DNA of 64,000 nucleotides from Nansenia antarctica (GCA_963989245.1 OZ022341.1:53741496-53805495); one strand, 5' to 3'; shown: positions 19,223 through 30,734, numbered from the stretch's first letter. Notes: generated from the sequence alone by a model not told the origin. Numbers and translations: made by a program.

Positions 19223-19708
19223 TTATTTGACCAACATTTTATTGACTTGCACAATCTTACACAATTGTCTGAACATGTTGAACACAACTAAACACATTAT
19301 GAACACACACACACACGGTTGCAACTTTTTCACAAAACGTGTTACCATTGTGTCATTTTTAAACAGATTAGAAGAATATTTAGATATCAACATATCATAG
19401 GTGATGCCTCTACACATGTGATTTAAGAAGTAGATACAGTGTTCACCACATGTGACCGATGTGACATCCTGAACTTGTTTGTCTGATAAATGTATCTCAT
19501 CACATGACATGTTTAAAAAGTCATAAATCGATTTAGGAAATATTGAATGATTTGGAGCATTTCCAAAACTGTCAAAAAAACACCCAACTCTCTCCAATAT
19601 ATAAACTGCCAGCCAATGCTCTCCAGGCTGGTCAGAGGGGTGTGTGTTAATTATCATAGCACTAGGTCTTATTTGTAGAGGTTGCTGGGGCAGTTTATCA
19701 CAAGCCAA
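19223..19708 (-). CDS. Protease copy 19, 161-residue form
   Basis: Same protein as the reference. Confidence 0.7.
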   Translation of the reverse strand: MACDKLPQQPLQIRPSAMIINTHPSDQPGEHWLAVYILERVGCFFDSFGNAPNHSIFPKSIYDFLNMSCDEIHLSDKQVQDVTSVTCGEHCIYFLNHMCRGITYDMLISKYSSNLFKNDTMVTRFVKKLQPCVCVFIMCLVVFNMFRQLCKIVQVNKMLVK

Positions 19709-19744
19709 AACACCTGGCTGTCAGTTCCACAGTATTCATGATGC

Positions 19745-20191
19745 TTAATAGTAATCAACTAAAACCTGTCTGCGATGGGACACTTCAATCATACTATCAT
19801 ATACCGCATAAATTATTAGATTGATGGTATTAGGCAGCGGGTTCCTGAAACGTGTCTCCAGGCGTATGTTACCACTCTTGATCAATGATAGATGCTGACT
19901 ATTATCCTCGTCAGGTGTCAGATTAAATGCATAAAGAGTGTACCCTCTCAGGAAATCGTTTCGATCAATGGCCATAGCACTGTTCTTTAAATGTCTCCCT
20001 GTTGATAACACCAGTTGATAGAATTCACGAGTTACGCAACCATTAGGGAAGTCCGGTTGTAATGGTTTGGTGGGGAACTGGACACCGTCAACATATATTG
20101 CCAGATATTCTAGATTATAATTCTTAAAATTGAATGGGTTCTTGCCATAGTCGCCCGTAAAAGAGTCATTATCAACCATCGCTACCACCAC
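19745..20191 (-). CDS. Capsid fragment copy 19
   Basis: Protein identical to reference. Confidence 0.6.
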   Translation of the reverse strand: MVVAMVDNDSFTGDYGKNPFNFKNYNLEYLAIYVDGVQFPTKPLQPDFPNGCVTREFYQLVLSTGRHLKNSAMAIDRNDFLRGYTLYAFNLTPDEDNSQHLSLIKSGNIRLETRFRNPLPNTINLIIYAVYDSMIEVSHRRQVLVDYY

Positions 20192-20303
20192 AGACTATGT
20201 TATTGTTTGACTAAAACCCCTTGCTTGACTAAATAAAAATGATTGTAATGATACATGAACTCTGATAATTTATTTGACCAACATTTTATTGACTTGCACA
20301 ATC

Positions 20304-20759
20304 TTACACAATTGTCTGAACATGTTGAACACAACTAAACACATTATGAACACACACACACACACACGGTTGCAACTTTTTCACAAAACGTGTTACCATT
20401 GTGTCATTTTTAAACAGATTAGAAGAATATTTAGATATCAACATATCATAGGTGATGCCTCTACACATGTGATTTAAGAAGTAGATACAGTGTTCACCAC
20501 ATGTGACCGATGTGACATCCTGAACTTGTTTGTCTGATAAATGTATCTCATCACATGACATGTTTAAAAAGTCATAAATCGATTTAGGAAATATTGAATG
20601 ATTTGGAGCATTTCCAAAACTGTCAAAAAAACACCCAACTCTCTCCAATATATAAACTGCCAGCCAATGCTCTCCAGGCTGGTCAGAGGGGTGTGTGTTA
20701 ATTATCATAGCACTAGGTCTTATTTGTAGAGGTTGCTGGGGCAGTTTATCACAAGCCAA
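20304..20759 (-). CDS. Protease copy 20, 151-residue form
   Basis: The longest microsatellite in the window, (AC)9, adds CV residues and then the same tail as the 149-residue form, because 9 and 6 repeats leave the same frame. Confidence 0.7.
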   Translation of the reverse strand: MACDKLPQQPLQIRPSAMIINTHPSDQPGEHWLAVYILERVGCFFDSFGNAPNHSIFPKSIYDFLNMSCDEIHLSDKQVQDVTSVTCGEHCIYFLNHMCRGITYDMLISKYSSNLFKNDTMVTRFVKKLQPCVCVCVHNVFSCVQHVQTIV

Positions 20760-20795
20760 AACACCTGGCTGTCAGTTCCACAGTATTCATGATGC

Positions 20796-21242
20796 TTAAT
20801 AGTAATCAACTAAAACCTGTCTGCGATGGGACACTTCAATCATACTATCATATACCGCATAAATTATTAGATTGATGGTATTAGGCAGCGGGTTCCTGAA
20901 ACGTGTCTCCAGGCGTATGTTACCACTCTTGATCAATGATAGATGCTGACTATTATCCTCGTCAGGTGTCAGATTAAATGCATAAAGAGTGTACCCTCTC
21001 AGGAAATCGTTTCGATCAATGGCCATAGCACTGTTCTTTAAATGTCTCCCTGTTGATAACACCAGTTGATAGAATTCACGAGTTACGCAACCATTAGGGA
21101 AGTCCGGTTGTAATGGTTTGGTGGGGAACTGGACACCGTCAACATATATTGCCAGATATTCTAGATTATAATTCTTAAAATTGAATGGGTTCTTGCCATA
21201 GTCGCCCGTAAAAGAGTCATTATCAACCATCGCTACCACCAC
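20796..21242 (-). CDS. Capsid fragment copy 20
   Basis: Protein identical to reference. Confidence 0.6.
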   Translation of the reverse strand: MVVAMVDNDSFTGDYGKNPFNFKNYNLEYLAIYVDGVQFPTKPLQPDFPNGCVTREFYQLVLSTGRHLKNSAMAIDRNDFLRGYTLYAFNLTPDEDNSQHLSLIKSGNIRLETRFRNPLPNTINLIIYAVYDSMIEVSHRRQVLVDYY

Positions 21243-21354
21243 AGACTATGTTATTGTTTGACTAAAACCCCTTGCTTGACTAAATAAAAATGATTGTAAT
21301 GATACATGAACTCTGATAATTTATTTGACCAACATTTTATTGACTTGCACAATC

Positions 21355-21805
21355 TTACACAATTGTCTGAACATGTTGAACACAACTAAACACATTATGA
21401 ACACACACACACGGTTGCAACTTTTTCACAAAACGTGTTACCATTGTGTCATTTTTAAACAGATTAGAAGAATATTTAGATATCAACATATCATAGGTGA
21501 TGCCTCTACACATGTGATTTAAGAAGTAGATACAGTGTTCACCACATGTGACCGATGTGACATCCTGAACTTGTTTGTCTGATAAATGTATCTCATCACA
21601 TGACATGTTTAAAAAGTCATAAATCGATTTAGGAAATATTGAATGATTTGGAGCATTTCCAAAACTGTCAAAAAAAACACCCAACTGTCTCCAATATATA
21701 AACTGCCAGCCAATGCTCTCCAGGCTGGTCAGAGGGGTGTGTGTTAATTATCATAGCACTAGGTCTTATTTGTAGAGGTTGCTGGGGCAGTTTATCACAA
21801 GCCAA
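21355..21805 (-). pseudogene. Protease copy 21, A8 frame break
   Basis: An eighth A in the run near 21670 separates the His31 part from Asp46, Gln80 and Cys87; the downstream frame is 21355..21684. It also has (AC)6 and a CTGTCTCC change (Arg40 codon) shared with copies 35 and 41. Confidence 0.7.
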
Positions 21806-21841
21806 AACACCTGGCTGTCAGTTCCACAGTATTCATGATGC

Positions 21842-22288
21842 TTAATAGTAATCAACTAAAACCTGTCTGCGATGGGACACTTCAATCATACTATCATATA
21901 CCGCATAAATTATTAGATTGATGGTATTAGGCAGCGGGTTCCTGAAACGTGTCTCCAGGCGTATGTTACCACTCTTGATCAATGATAGATGCTGACTATT
22001 ATCCTCGTCAGGTGTCAGATTAAATGCATAAAGAGTGTACCCTCTCAGGAAATCGTTTCGATCAATGGCCATAGCACTGTTCTTTAAATGTCTCCCTGTT
22101 GATAACACCAGTTGATAGAATTCACGAGTTACGCAACCATTAGGGAAGTCCGGTTGTAATGGTTCGGTGGGGAACTGGACACCGTCAACATATATTGCCA
22201 GATATTCTAGATTATAATTCTTAAAATTGAATGGGTTCTTGCCATAGTCGCCCGTAAAAGAGTCATTATCAACCATCGCTACCACCAC
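21842..22288 (-). CDS. Capsid fragment copy 21, K42E
   Basis: Only the K42E marker differs. Confidence 0.6.
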   Translation of the reverse strand: MVVAMVDNDSFTGDYGKNPFNFKNYNLEYLAIYVDGVQFPTEPLQPDFPNGCVTREFYQLVLSTGRHLKNSAMAIDRNDFLRGYTLYAFNLTPDEDNSQHLSLIKSGNIRLETRFRNPLPNTINLIIYAVYDSMIEVSHRRQVLVDYY

Positions 22289-22400
22289 AGACTATGTTAT
22301 TGTTTGACTAAAACCCCTTGCTTGACTAAATAAAAATGATTGTAATGATACATGAACTCTGATAATTTATTTGACCAACATTTTATTGACTTGCACAATC

Positions 22401-22851
22401 TTACACAATTGTCTGAACATGTTGAACACAACTAAACACATTATGAACACACACACACGGTTGCAACTTTTTCACAAAACGTGTTACCATTGTGTCATTT
22501 TTAAACAGATTAGAAGAATATTTAGATATCAACATATCATAGGTGATGCCTCTACACATGTGATTTAAGAAGTAGATACAGTGTTCACCACATGTGACCG
22601 ATGTGACATTCTGAACTTGTTTGTCTGATAAATGTATCTCATCACATGACATGTTTAAAAAGTCATAAATCGATTTAGGAAATATTGAATGATTTGGAGC
22701 ATTTCCAAAACTGTCAAAAAAAACACCCAACTCTCTCCAATATATAAACTGCCAGCCAATGCTCTCCAGGCTGGTCAGAGGGGTGTGTGTTAATTATCAT
22801 AGCACTAGGTCTTATTTGTAGAGGTTGCTGGGGCAGTTTATCACAAGCCAA
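22401..22851 (-). pseudogene. Protease copy 22, A8 frame break, D81N
   Basis: Frame broken at the A8 run; the downstream frame ends at 22730. Asp81 to Asn, next to the catalytic Gln80, is shared only with copies 27 and 29. Confidence 0.7.
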
Positions 22852-22887
22852 AACACCTGGCTGTCAGTTCCACAGTATTCATGATGC

Positions 22888-23334
22888 TTAATAGTAATCA
22901 ACTAAAACCTGTCTGCGATGGGACACTTCAATCATACTATCATATACCGCATAAATTATTAGATTGATGGTATTAGGCAGCGGGTTCCTGAAACGTGTCT
23001 CCAGGCGTATGTTACCACTCTTGATCAATGATAGATGCTGACTATTATCCTCGTCAGGTGTCAGATTAAATGCATAAAGAGTGTACCCTCTCAGGAAATC
23101 GTTTCGATCAATGGCCATAGCACTGTTCTTTAAATGTCTCCCTGTTGATAACACCAGTTGATAGAATTCACGAGTTACGCAACCATTAGGGAAGTCCGGT
23201 TGTAATGGTTTGGTGGGGAACTGGACACCGTCAACATATATTGCCAGATATTCTAGATTATAATTCTTAAAATTGAATGGGTTCTTGCCATAGTCGCCCG
23301 TAAAAGAGTCATTATCAACCATCGCTACCACCAC
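22888..23334 (-). CDS. Capsid fragment copy 22
   Basis: Protein identical to reference. Confidence 0.6.
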   Translation of the reverse strand: MVVAMVDNDSFTGDYGKNPFNFKNYNLEYLAIYVDGVQFPTKPLQPDFPNGCVTREFYQLVLSTGRHLKNSAMAIDRNDFLRGYTLYAFNLTPDEDNSQHLSLIKSGNIRLETRFRNPLPNTINLIIYAVYDSMIEVSHRRQVLVDYY

Positions 23335-23446
23335 AGACTATGTTATTGTTTGACTAAAACCCCTTGCTTGACTAAATAAAAATGATTGTAATGATACATG
23401 AACTCTGATAATTTATTTGACCAACATTTTATTGACTTGCACAATC

Positions 23447-23897
23447 TTACACAATTGTCTGAACATGTTGAACACAACTAAACACATTATGAACACACAC
23501 ACACGGTTGCAACTTTTTCACAAAACGTGTTACCATTGTGTCATTTTTAAACAGATTAGAAGAATATTTAGATATCAACATATCATAGGTGATGCCTCTA
23601 CACATGTGATTTAAGAAGTAGATACAGTGTTCACCACATGTGACCGATGTGACATCCTGAACTTGTTTGTCTGATAAATGTATCTCATCACATGACATGT
23701 TTAAAAAGTCATAAATCGATTTAGGAAATATTGAATGATTTGGAGCATTTCCAAAACTGTCAAAAAAAACACCCAACTCTCTCCAATATATAAACTGCCA
23801 GCCAATGCTCTCCAGGCTGGTCAGAGGGGTGTGTGTTAATTATCATAGCACTAGGTCTTATTTGTAGAGGTTGCTGGGGCAGTTTATCACAAGCCAA
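23447..23897 (-). pseudogene. Protease copy 23, A8 frame break
   Basis: Frame broken at the A8 run. The gap before it lacks one base (TATTCTGATGC), which removes the intergenic ATG; copy 28 shares this. Confidence 0.7.
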
Positions 23898-23932
23898 AAC
23901 ACCTGGCTGTCAGTTCCACAGTATTCTGATGC

Positions 23933-24379
23933 TTAATAGTAATCAACTAAAACCTGTCTGCGATGGGACACTTCAATCATACTATCATATACCGCATAAA
24001 TTATTAGATTGATGGTATTAGGCAGCGGGTTCCTGAAACGTGTCTCCAGGCGTATGTTACCACTCTTGATCAATGATAGATGCTGACTATTATCCTCGTC
24101 AGGTGTCAGATTAAATGCATAAAGAGTGTACCCTCTCAGGAAATCGTTTCGATCAATGGCCATAGCACTGTTCTTTAAATGTCTCCCTGTTGATAACACC
24201 AGTTGATAGAATTCACGAGTTACGCAACCATTAGGGAAGTCCGGTTGTAATGGTTTGGTGGGGAACTGGACACCGTCAACATATATTGCCAGATATTCTA
24301 GATTATAATTCTTAAAATTGAATGGGTTCTTGCCATAGTCGCCCGTAAAAGAGTCATTATCAACCATCGCTACCACCAC
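23933..24379 (-). CDS. Capsid fragment copy 23
   Basis: Protein identical to reference; the gap after its stop is one base shorter. Confidence 0.6.
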   Translation of the reverse strand: MVVAMVDNDSFTGDYGKNPFNFKNYNLEYLAIYVDGVQFPTKPLQPDFPNGCVTREFYQLVLSTGRHLKNSAMAIDRNDFLRGYTLYAFNLTPDEDNSQHLSLIKSGNIRLETRFRNPLPNTINLIIYAVYDSMIEVSHRRQVLVDYY

Positions 24380-24492
24380 AGACTATGTTATTGTTTGACT
24401 AAAACCCCTTGCTTTGACTAAATAAAAACGATTGTAATGATACATGAACTCTGATAATTTATTTGACCAACATTTTATTGACTTGCACAATC

Positions 24493-24942
24493 TTACACAA
24501 TTGTCTGAACATGTTGAACACAACTAAACACATTATGAACACACACACACGGTTGCAACTTTTTCACAAAACGTGTTACCATTGTGTCATTTTTAAACAG
24601 ATTAGAAGAATATTTAGATATCAACATATCATAGGTGATGCCTCTACACATGTGATTTAAGAAGTAGATACAGTGTTCACCACATGTGACCGATGTGACA
24701 TCCTGAACTTGTTTGTCTGATAAATGTATCTCATCACATGACATGTTTAAAAAGTCATAAATCGATTTAGGAAATATTGAATGATTTGGAGCATTTCCAA
24801 AACTGTCAAAAAAACACCCAACTCTCTCCAATATATAAACTGCCAGCCAATGCTCTCCAGGCTGGTCAGAGGGGTGTGTGTTAATTATCATAGCACTAGG
24901 TCTTATTTGTAGAGGTTGCTGGGGCAGTTTATCACAAGCCAA
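24493..24942 (-). CDS. Protease copy 24, 149-residue form
   Basis: (AC)6 tail; longer spacer form on its left. Confidence 0.7.
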   Translation of the reverse strand: MACDKLPQQPLQIRPSAMIINTHPSDQPGEHWLAVYILERVGCFFDSFGNAPNHSIFPKSIYDFLNMSCDEIHLSDKQVQDVTSVTCGEHCIYFLNHMCRGITYDMLISKYSSNLFKNDTMVTRFVKKLQPCVCVHNVFSCVQHVQTIV

Positions 24943-24978
24943 AACACCTGGCTGTCAGTTCCACAGTATTCATGATGC

Positions 24979-25425
24979 TTAATAGTAATCAACTAAAACC
25001 TGTCTGCGATGGGACACTTCAATCATACTATCATATACCGCATAAATTATTAGATTGATGGTATTAGGCAGCGGGTTCCTGAAACGTGTCTCCAGGCGTA
25101 TGTTACCACTCTTGATCAATGATAGATGCTGACTATTATCCTCGTCAGGTGTCAGATTAAATGCATAAAGAGTGTACCCTCTCAGGAAATCGTTTCGATC
25201 AATGGCCATAGCACTGTTCTTTAAATGTCTCCCTGTTGATAACACCAGTTGATAGAATTCACGAGTTACGCAACCATTAGGGAAGTCCGGTTGTAATGGT
25301 TTGGTGGGGAACTGGACACCGTCAACATATATTGCCAGATATTCTAGATTATAATTCTTAAAATTGAATGGGTTCTTGCCATAGTCGCCCGTAAAAGAGT
25401 CATTATCAACCATCGCTACCACCAC
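24979..25425 (-). CDS. Capsid fragment copy 24
   Basis: Protein identical to reference. Confidence 0.6.
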   Translation of the reverse strand: MVVAMVDNDSFTGDYGKNPFNFKNYNLEYLAIYVDGVQFPTKPLQPDFPNGCVTREFYQLVLSTGRHLKNSAMAIDRNDFLRGYTLYAFNLTPDEDNSQHLSLIKSGNIRLETRFRNPLPNTINLIIYAVYDSMIEVSHRRQVLVDYY

Positions 25426-25503
25426 AGACTATGTTATTGTTTGACTAAAACCCCTTGCTTGACTAAATAAAAATGATTGTAATGATACATGAACTCTGAT
25501 AAT

Positions 25504-25989
25504 TTATTTGACCAACATTTTATTGACTTGCACAATCTTACACAATTGTCTGAACATGTTGAACACAACTAAACACATTATGAACACACACACACACGGT
25601 TGCAACTTTTTCACAAAACGTGTTACCATTGTGTCATTTTTAAACAGATTAGAAGAATATTTAGATATCAACATATCATAGGTGATGCCTCTACACATGT
25701 GATTTAAGAAGTAGATACAGTGTTCACCACATGTGACCGATGTGACATCCTGAACTTGTTTGTCTGATAAATGTATCTCATCACATGACATGTTTAAAAA
25801 GTCATAAATCGATTTAGGAAATATTGAATGATTTGGAGCATTTCCAAAACTGTCAAAAAAACACCCAACTCTCTCCAATATATAAACTGCCAGCCAATGC
25901 TCTCCAGGCTGGTCAGAGGGGTGTGTGTTAATTATCATAGCACTAGGTCTTATTTGTAGAGGTTGCTGGGGCAGTTTATCACAAGCCAA
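25504..25989 (-). CDS. Protease copy 25, 161-residue form
   Basis: Same protein as the reference. Confidence 0.7.
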   Translation of the reverse strand: MACDKLPQQPLQIRPSAMIINTHPSDQPGEHWLAVYILERVGCFFDSFGNAPNHSIFPKSIYDFLNMSCDEIHLSDKQVQDVTSVTCGEHCIYFLNHMCRGITYDMLISKYSSNLFKNDTMVTRFVKKLQPCVCVFIMCLVVFNMFRQLCKIVQVNKMLVK

Positions 25990-26025
25990 AACACCTGGCT
26001 GTCAGTTCCACAGTATTCATGATGC

Positions 26026-26472
26026 TTAATAGTAATCAACTAAAACCTGTCTGCGATGGGACACTTCAATCATACTATCATATACCGCATAAATTATTAG
26101 ATTGATGGTATTAGGCAGCGGGTTCCTGAAACGTGTCTCCAGGCGTATGTTACCACTCTTGATCAATGATAGATGCTGACTATTATCCTCGTCAGGTGTC
26201 AGATTAAATGCATAAAGAGTGTACCCTCTCAGGAAATCGTTTCGATCAATGGCCATAGCACTGTTCTTTAAATGTCTCCCTGTTGATAACACCAGTTGAT
26301 AGAATTCACGAGTTACGCAACCATTAGGGAAGTCCGGTTGTAATGGTTCGGTGGGGAACTGGACACCGTCAACATATATTGCCAGATATTCTAGATTATA
26401 ATTCTTAAAATTGAATGGGTTCTTGCCATAGTCGCCCGTAAAAGAGTCATTATCAACCATCGCTACCACCAC
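26026..26472 (-). CDS. Capsid fragment copy 25, K42E
   Basis: Only the K42E marker differs. Confidence 0.6.
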   Translation of the reverse strand: MVVAMVDNDSFTGDYGKNPFNFKNYNLEYLAIYVDGVQFPTEPLQPDFPNGCVTREFYQLVLSTGRHLKNSAMAIDRNDFLRGYTLYAFNLTPDEDNSQHLSLIKSGNIRLETRFRNPLPNTINLIIYAVYDSMIEVSHRRQVLVDYY

Positions 26473-26550
26473 AGACTATGTTATTGTTTGACTAAAACCC
26501 CTTGCTTGACTAAATAAAAATGATTGTAATGATACATGAACTCTGATAAT

Positions 26551-27036
26551 TTATTTGACCAACATTTTATTGACTTGCACAATCTTACACAATTGTCTGA
26601 ACATGTTGAACACAACTAAACACATTATGAACACACACACACACGGTTGCAACTTTTTCACAAAACGTGTTACCATTGTGTCATTTTTAAACAGATTAGA
26701 AGAATATTTAGATATCAACATATCATAGGTGATGCCTCTACACATGTGATTTAAGAAGTAGATACAGTGTTCACCACATGTGACCGATGTGACATCCTGA
26801 ACTTGTTTGTCTGATAAATGTATCTCATCACATGACATGTTTAAAAAGTCATAAATCGATTTAGGAAATATTGAATGATTTGGAGCATTTCCAAAACTGT
26901 CAAAAAAACACCCAACTCTCTCCAATATATAAACTGCCAGCCAATGCTCTCCAGGCTGGTCAGAGGGGTGTGTGTTAATTATCATAGCACTAGGTCTTAT
27001 TTGTAGAGGTTGCTGGGGCAGTTTATCACAAGCCAA
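26551..27036 (-). CDS. Protease copy 26, 161-residue form
   Basis: Same protein as the reference. Confidence 0.7.
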   Translation of the reverse strand: MACDKLPQQPLQIRPSAMIINTHPSDQPGEHWLAVYILERVGCFFDSFGNAPNHSIFPKSIYDFLNMSCDEIHLSDKQVQDVTSVTCGEHCIYFLNHMCRGITYDMLISKYSSNLFKNDTMVTRFVKKLQPCVCVFIMCLVVFNMFRQLCKIVQVNKMLVK

Positions 27037-27072
27037 AACACCTGGCTGTCAGTTCCACAGTATTCATGATGC

Positions 27073-27519
27073 TTAATAGTAATCAACTAAAACCTGTCTG
27101 CGATGGGACACTTCAATCATACTATCATATACCGCATAAATTATTAGATTGATGGTATTAGGCAGCGGGTTCCTGAAACGTGTCTCCAGGCGTATGTTAC
27201 CACTCTTGATCAATGATAGATGCTGACTATTATCCTCGTCAGGTGTCAGATTAAATGCATAAAGAGTGTACCCTCTCAGGAAATCGTTTCGATCAATGGC
27301 CATAGCACTGTTCTTTAAATGTCTCCCTGTTGATAACACCAGTTGATAGAATTCACGAGTTACGCAACCATTAGGGAAGTCCGGTTGTAATGGTTTGGTG
27401 GGGAACTGGACACCGTCAACATATATTGCCAGATATTCTAGATTATAATTCTTAAAATTGAATGGGTTCTTGCCATAGTCGCCCGTAAAAGAGTCATTAT
27501 CAACCATCGCTACCACCAC
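27073..27519 (-). CDS. Capsid fragment copy 26
   Basis: Protein identical to reference. Confidence 0.6.
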   Translation of the reverse strand: MVVAMVDNDSFTGDYGKNPFNFKNYNLEYLAIYVDGVQFPTKPLQPDFPNGCVTREFYQLVLSTGRHLKNSAMAIDRNDFLRGYTLYAFNLTPDEDNSQHLSLIKSGNIRLETRFRNPLPNTINLIIYAVYDSMIEVSHRRQVLVDYY

Positions 27520-27631
27520 AGACTATGTTATTGTTTGACTAAAACCCCTTGCTTGACTAAATAAAAATGATTGTAATGATACATGAACTCTGATAATTTA
27601 TTTGACCAACATTTTATTGACTTGCACAATC

Positions 27632-28082
27632 TTACACAATTGTCTGAACATGTTGAACACAACTAAACACATTATGAACACACACACACGGTTGCAACTT
27701 TTTCACAAAACGTGTTACCATTGTGTCATTTTTAAACAGATTAGAAGAATATTTAGATATCAACATATCATAGGTGATGCCTCTACACATGTGATTTAAG
27801 AAGTAGATACAGTGTTCACCACATGTGACCGATGTGACATTCTGAACTTGTTTGTCTGATAAATGTATCTCATCACATGACATGTTTAAAAAGTCATAAA
27901 TCGATTTAGGAAATATTGAATGATTTGGAGCATTTCCAAAACTGTCAAAAAAAACACCCAACTCTCTCCAATATATAAACTGCCAGCCAATGCTCTCCAG
28001 GCTGGTCAGAGGGGTGTGTGTTAATTATCATAGCACTAGGTCTTATTTGTAGAGGTTGCTGGGGCAGTTTATCACAAGCCAA
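27632..28082 (-). pseudogene. Protease copy 27, A8 frame break, D81N
   Basis: Matches copy 22 in both markers at a distance of exactly 5,231 bp. Confidence 0.7.
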
Positions 28083-28118
28083 AACACCTGGCTGTCAGTT
28101 CCACAGTATTCATGATGC

Positions 28119-28565
28119 TTAATAGTAATCAACTAAAACCTGTCTGCGATGGGACACTTCAATCATACTATCATATACCGCATAAATTATTAGATTGATG
28201 GTATTAGGCAGCGGGTTCCTGAAACGTGTCTCCAGGCGTATGTTACCACTCTTGATCAATGATAGATGCTGACTATTATCCTCGTCAGGTGTCAGATTAA
28301 ATGCATAAAGAGTGTACCCTCTCAGGAAATCGTTTCGATCAATGGCCATAGCACTGTTCTTTAAATGTCTCCCTGTTGATAACACCAGTTGATAGAATTC
28401 ACGAGTTACGCAACCATTAGGGAAGTCCGGTTGTAATGGTTTGGTGGGGAACTGGACACCGTCAACATATATTGCCAGATATTCTAGATTATAATTCTTA
28501 AAATTGAATGGGTTCTTGCCATAGTCGCCCGTAAAAGAGTCATTATCAACCATCGCTACCACCAC
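28119..28565 (-). CDS. Capsid fragment copy 27
   Basis: Protein identical to reference. Confidence 0.6.
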   Translation of the reverse strand: MVVAMVDNDSFTGDYGKNPFNFKNYNLEYLAIYVDGVQFPTKPLQPDFPNGCVTREFYQLVLSTGRHLKNSAMAIDRNDFLRGYTLYAFNLTPDEDNSQHLSLIKSGNIRLETRFRNPLPNTINLIIYAVYDSMIEVSHRRQVLVDYY

Positions 28566-28677
28566 AGACTATGTTATTGTTTGACTAAAACCCCTTGCTT
28601 GACTAAATAAAAATGATTGTAATGATACATGAACTCTGATAATTTATTTGACCAACATTTTATTGACTTGCACAATC

Positions 28678-29128
28678 TTACACAATTGTCTGAACATGTT
28701 GAACACAACTAAACACATTATGAACACACACACACGGTTGCAACTTTTTCACAAAACGTGTTACCATTGTGTCATTTTTAAACAGATTAGAAGAATATTT
28801 AGATATCAACATATCATAGGTGATGCCTCTACACATGTGATTTAAGAAGTAGATACAGTGTTCACCACATGTGACCGATGTGACATCCTGAACTTGTTTG
28901 TCTGATAAATGTATCTCATCACATGACATGTTTAAAAAGTCATAAATCGATTTAGGAAATATTGAATGATTTGGAGCATTTCCAAAACTGTCAAAAAAAA
29001 CACCCAACTCTCTCCAATATATAAACTGCCAGCCAATGCTCTCCAGGCTGGTCAGAGGGGTGTGTGTTAATTATCATAGCACTAGGTCTTATTTGTAGAG
29101 GTTGCTGGGGCAGTTTATCACAAGCCAA
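28678..29128 (-). pseudogene. Protease copy 28, A8 frame break
   Basis: Matches copy 23, including the 1 bp deletion in the gap before it, at a distance of 5,231 bp. Confidence 0.7.
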
Positions 29129-29163
29129 AACACCTGGCTGTCAGTTCCACAGTATTCTGATGC

Positions 29164-29610
29164 TTAATAGTAATCAACTAAAACCTGTCTGCGATGGGAC
29201 ACTTCAATCATACTATCATATACCGCATAAATTATTAGATTGATGGTATTAGGCAGCGGGTTCCTGAAACGTGTCTCCAGGCGTATGTTACCACTCTTGA
29301 TCAATGATAGATGCTGACTATTATCCTCGTCAGGTGTCAGATTAAATGCATAAAGAGTGTACCCTCTCAGGAAATCGTTTCGATCAATGGCCATAGCACT
29401 GTTCTTTAAATGTCTCCCTGTTGATAACACCAGTTGATAGAATTCACGAGTTACGCAACCATTAGGGAAGTCCGGTTGTAATGGTTTGGTGGGGAACTGG
29501 ACACCGTCAACATATATTGCCAGATATTCTAGATTATAATTCTTAAAATTGAATGGGTTCTTGCCATAGTCGCCCGTAAAAGAGTCATTATCAACCATCG
29601 CTACCACCAC
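29164..29610 (-). CDS. Capsid fragment copy 28
   Basis: Protein identical to reference; one-base-shorter gap after its stop. Confidence 0.6.
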   Translation of the reverse strand: MVVAMVDNDSFTGDYGKNPFNFKNYNLEYLAIYVDGVQFPTKPLQPDFPNGCVTREFYQLVLSTGRHLKNSAMAIDRNDFLRGYTLYAFNLTPDEDNSQHLSLIKSGNIRLETRFRNPLPNTINLIIYAVYDSMIEVSHRRQVLVDYY

Positions 29611-29722
29611 AGACTATGTTATTGTTTGACTAAAACCCCTTGCTTGACTAAATAAAAATGATTGTAATGATACATGAACTCTGATAATTTATTTGACCAA
29701 CATTTTATTGACTTGCACAATC

Positions 29723-30173
29723 TTACACAATTGTCTGAACATGTTGAACACAACTAAACACATTATGAACACACACACACGGTTGCAACTTTTTCACAAA
29801 ACGTGTTACCATTGTGTCATTTTTAAACAGATTAGAAGAATATTTAGATATCAACATATCATAGGTGATGCCTCTACACATGTGATTTAAGAAGTAGATA
29901 CAGTGTTCACCACATGTGACCGATGTGACATTCTGAACTTGTTTGTCTGATAAATGTATCTCATCACATGACATGTTTAAAAAGTCATAAATCGATTTAG
30001 GAAATATTGAATGATTTGGAGCATTTCCAAAACTGTCAAAAAAAACACCCAACTCTCTCCAATATATAAACTGCCAGCCAATGCTCTCCAGGCTGGTCAG
30101 AGGGGTGTGTGTTAATTATCATAGCACTAGGTCTTATTTGTAGAGGTTGCTGGGGCAGTTTATCACAAGCCAA
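29723..30173 (-). pseudogene. Protease copy 29, A8 frame break, D81N
   Basis: Matches copy 27 at a distance of 2,091 bp, suggesting the start of a third round of the 22-23 / 27-28 dimer. Confidence 0.7.
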
Positions 30174-30209
30174 AACACCTGGCTGTCAGTTCCACAGTAT
30201 TCATGATGC

Positions 30210-30656
30210 TTAATAGTAATCAACTAAAACCTGTCTGCGATGGGACACTTCAATCATACTATCATATACCGCATAAATTATTAGATTGATGGTATTAGGC
30301 AGCGGGTTCCTGAAACGTGTCTCCAGGCGTATGTTACCACTCTTGATCAATGATAGATGCTGACTATTATCCTCGTCAGGTGTCAGATTAAATGCATAAA
30401 GAGTGTACCCTCTCAGGAAATCGTTTCGATCAATGGCCATAGCACTGTTCTTTAAATGTCTCCCTGTTGATAACACCAGTTGATAGAATTCACGAGTTAC
30501 GCAACCATTAGGGAAGTCCGGTTGTAATGGTTTGGTGGGGAACTGGACACCGTCAACATATATTGCCAGATATTCTAGATTATAATTCTTAAAATTGAAT
30601 GGGTTCTTGCCATAGTCGCCCGTAAAAGAGTCATTATCAACCATCGCTACCACCAC
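30210..30656 (-). CDS. Capsid fragment copy 29
   Basis: Protein identical to reference. Confidence 0.6.
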   Translation of the reverse strand: MVVAMVDNDSFTGDYGKNPFNFKNYNLEYLAIYVDGVQFPTKPLQPDFPNGCVTREFYQLVLSTGRHLKNSAMAIDRNDFLRGYTLYAFNLTPDEDNSQHLSLIKSGNIRLETRFRNPLPNTINLIIYAVYDSMIEVSHRRQVLVDYY

Positions 30657-30734
30657 AGACTATGTTATTGTTTGACTAAAACCCCTTGCTTGACTAAATA
30701 AAAATGATTGTAATGATACATGAACTCTGATAAT

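Larger units (their letters stand above)
22289..24379. repeat. Higher-order block C (two units)
   Basis: D81N in the first unit and the 1 bp gap deletion in the second recur together at 27520..29610. Confidence 0.8.
27520..29610. repeat. Higher-order block C, second copy
   Basis: Partner of 22289..24379 at 5,231 bp; D81N appears once more in the next unit to the right. Confidence 0.8.
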
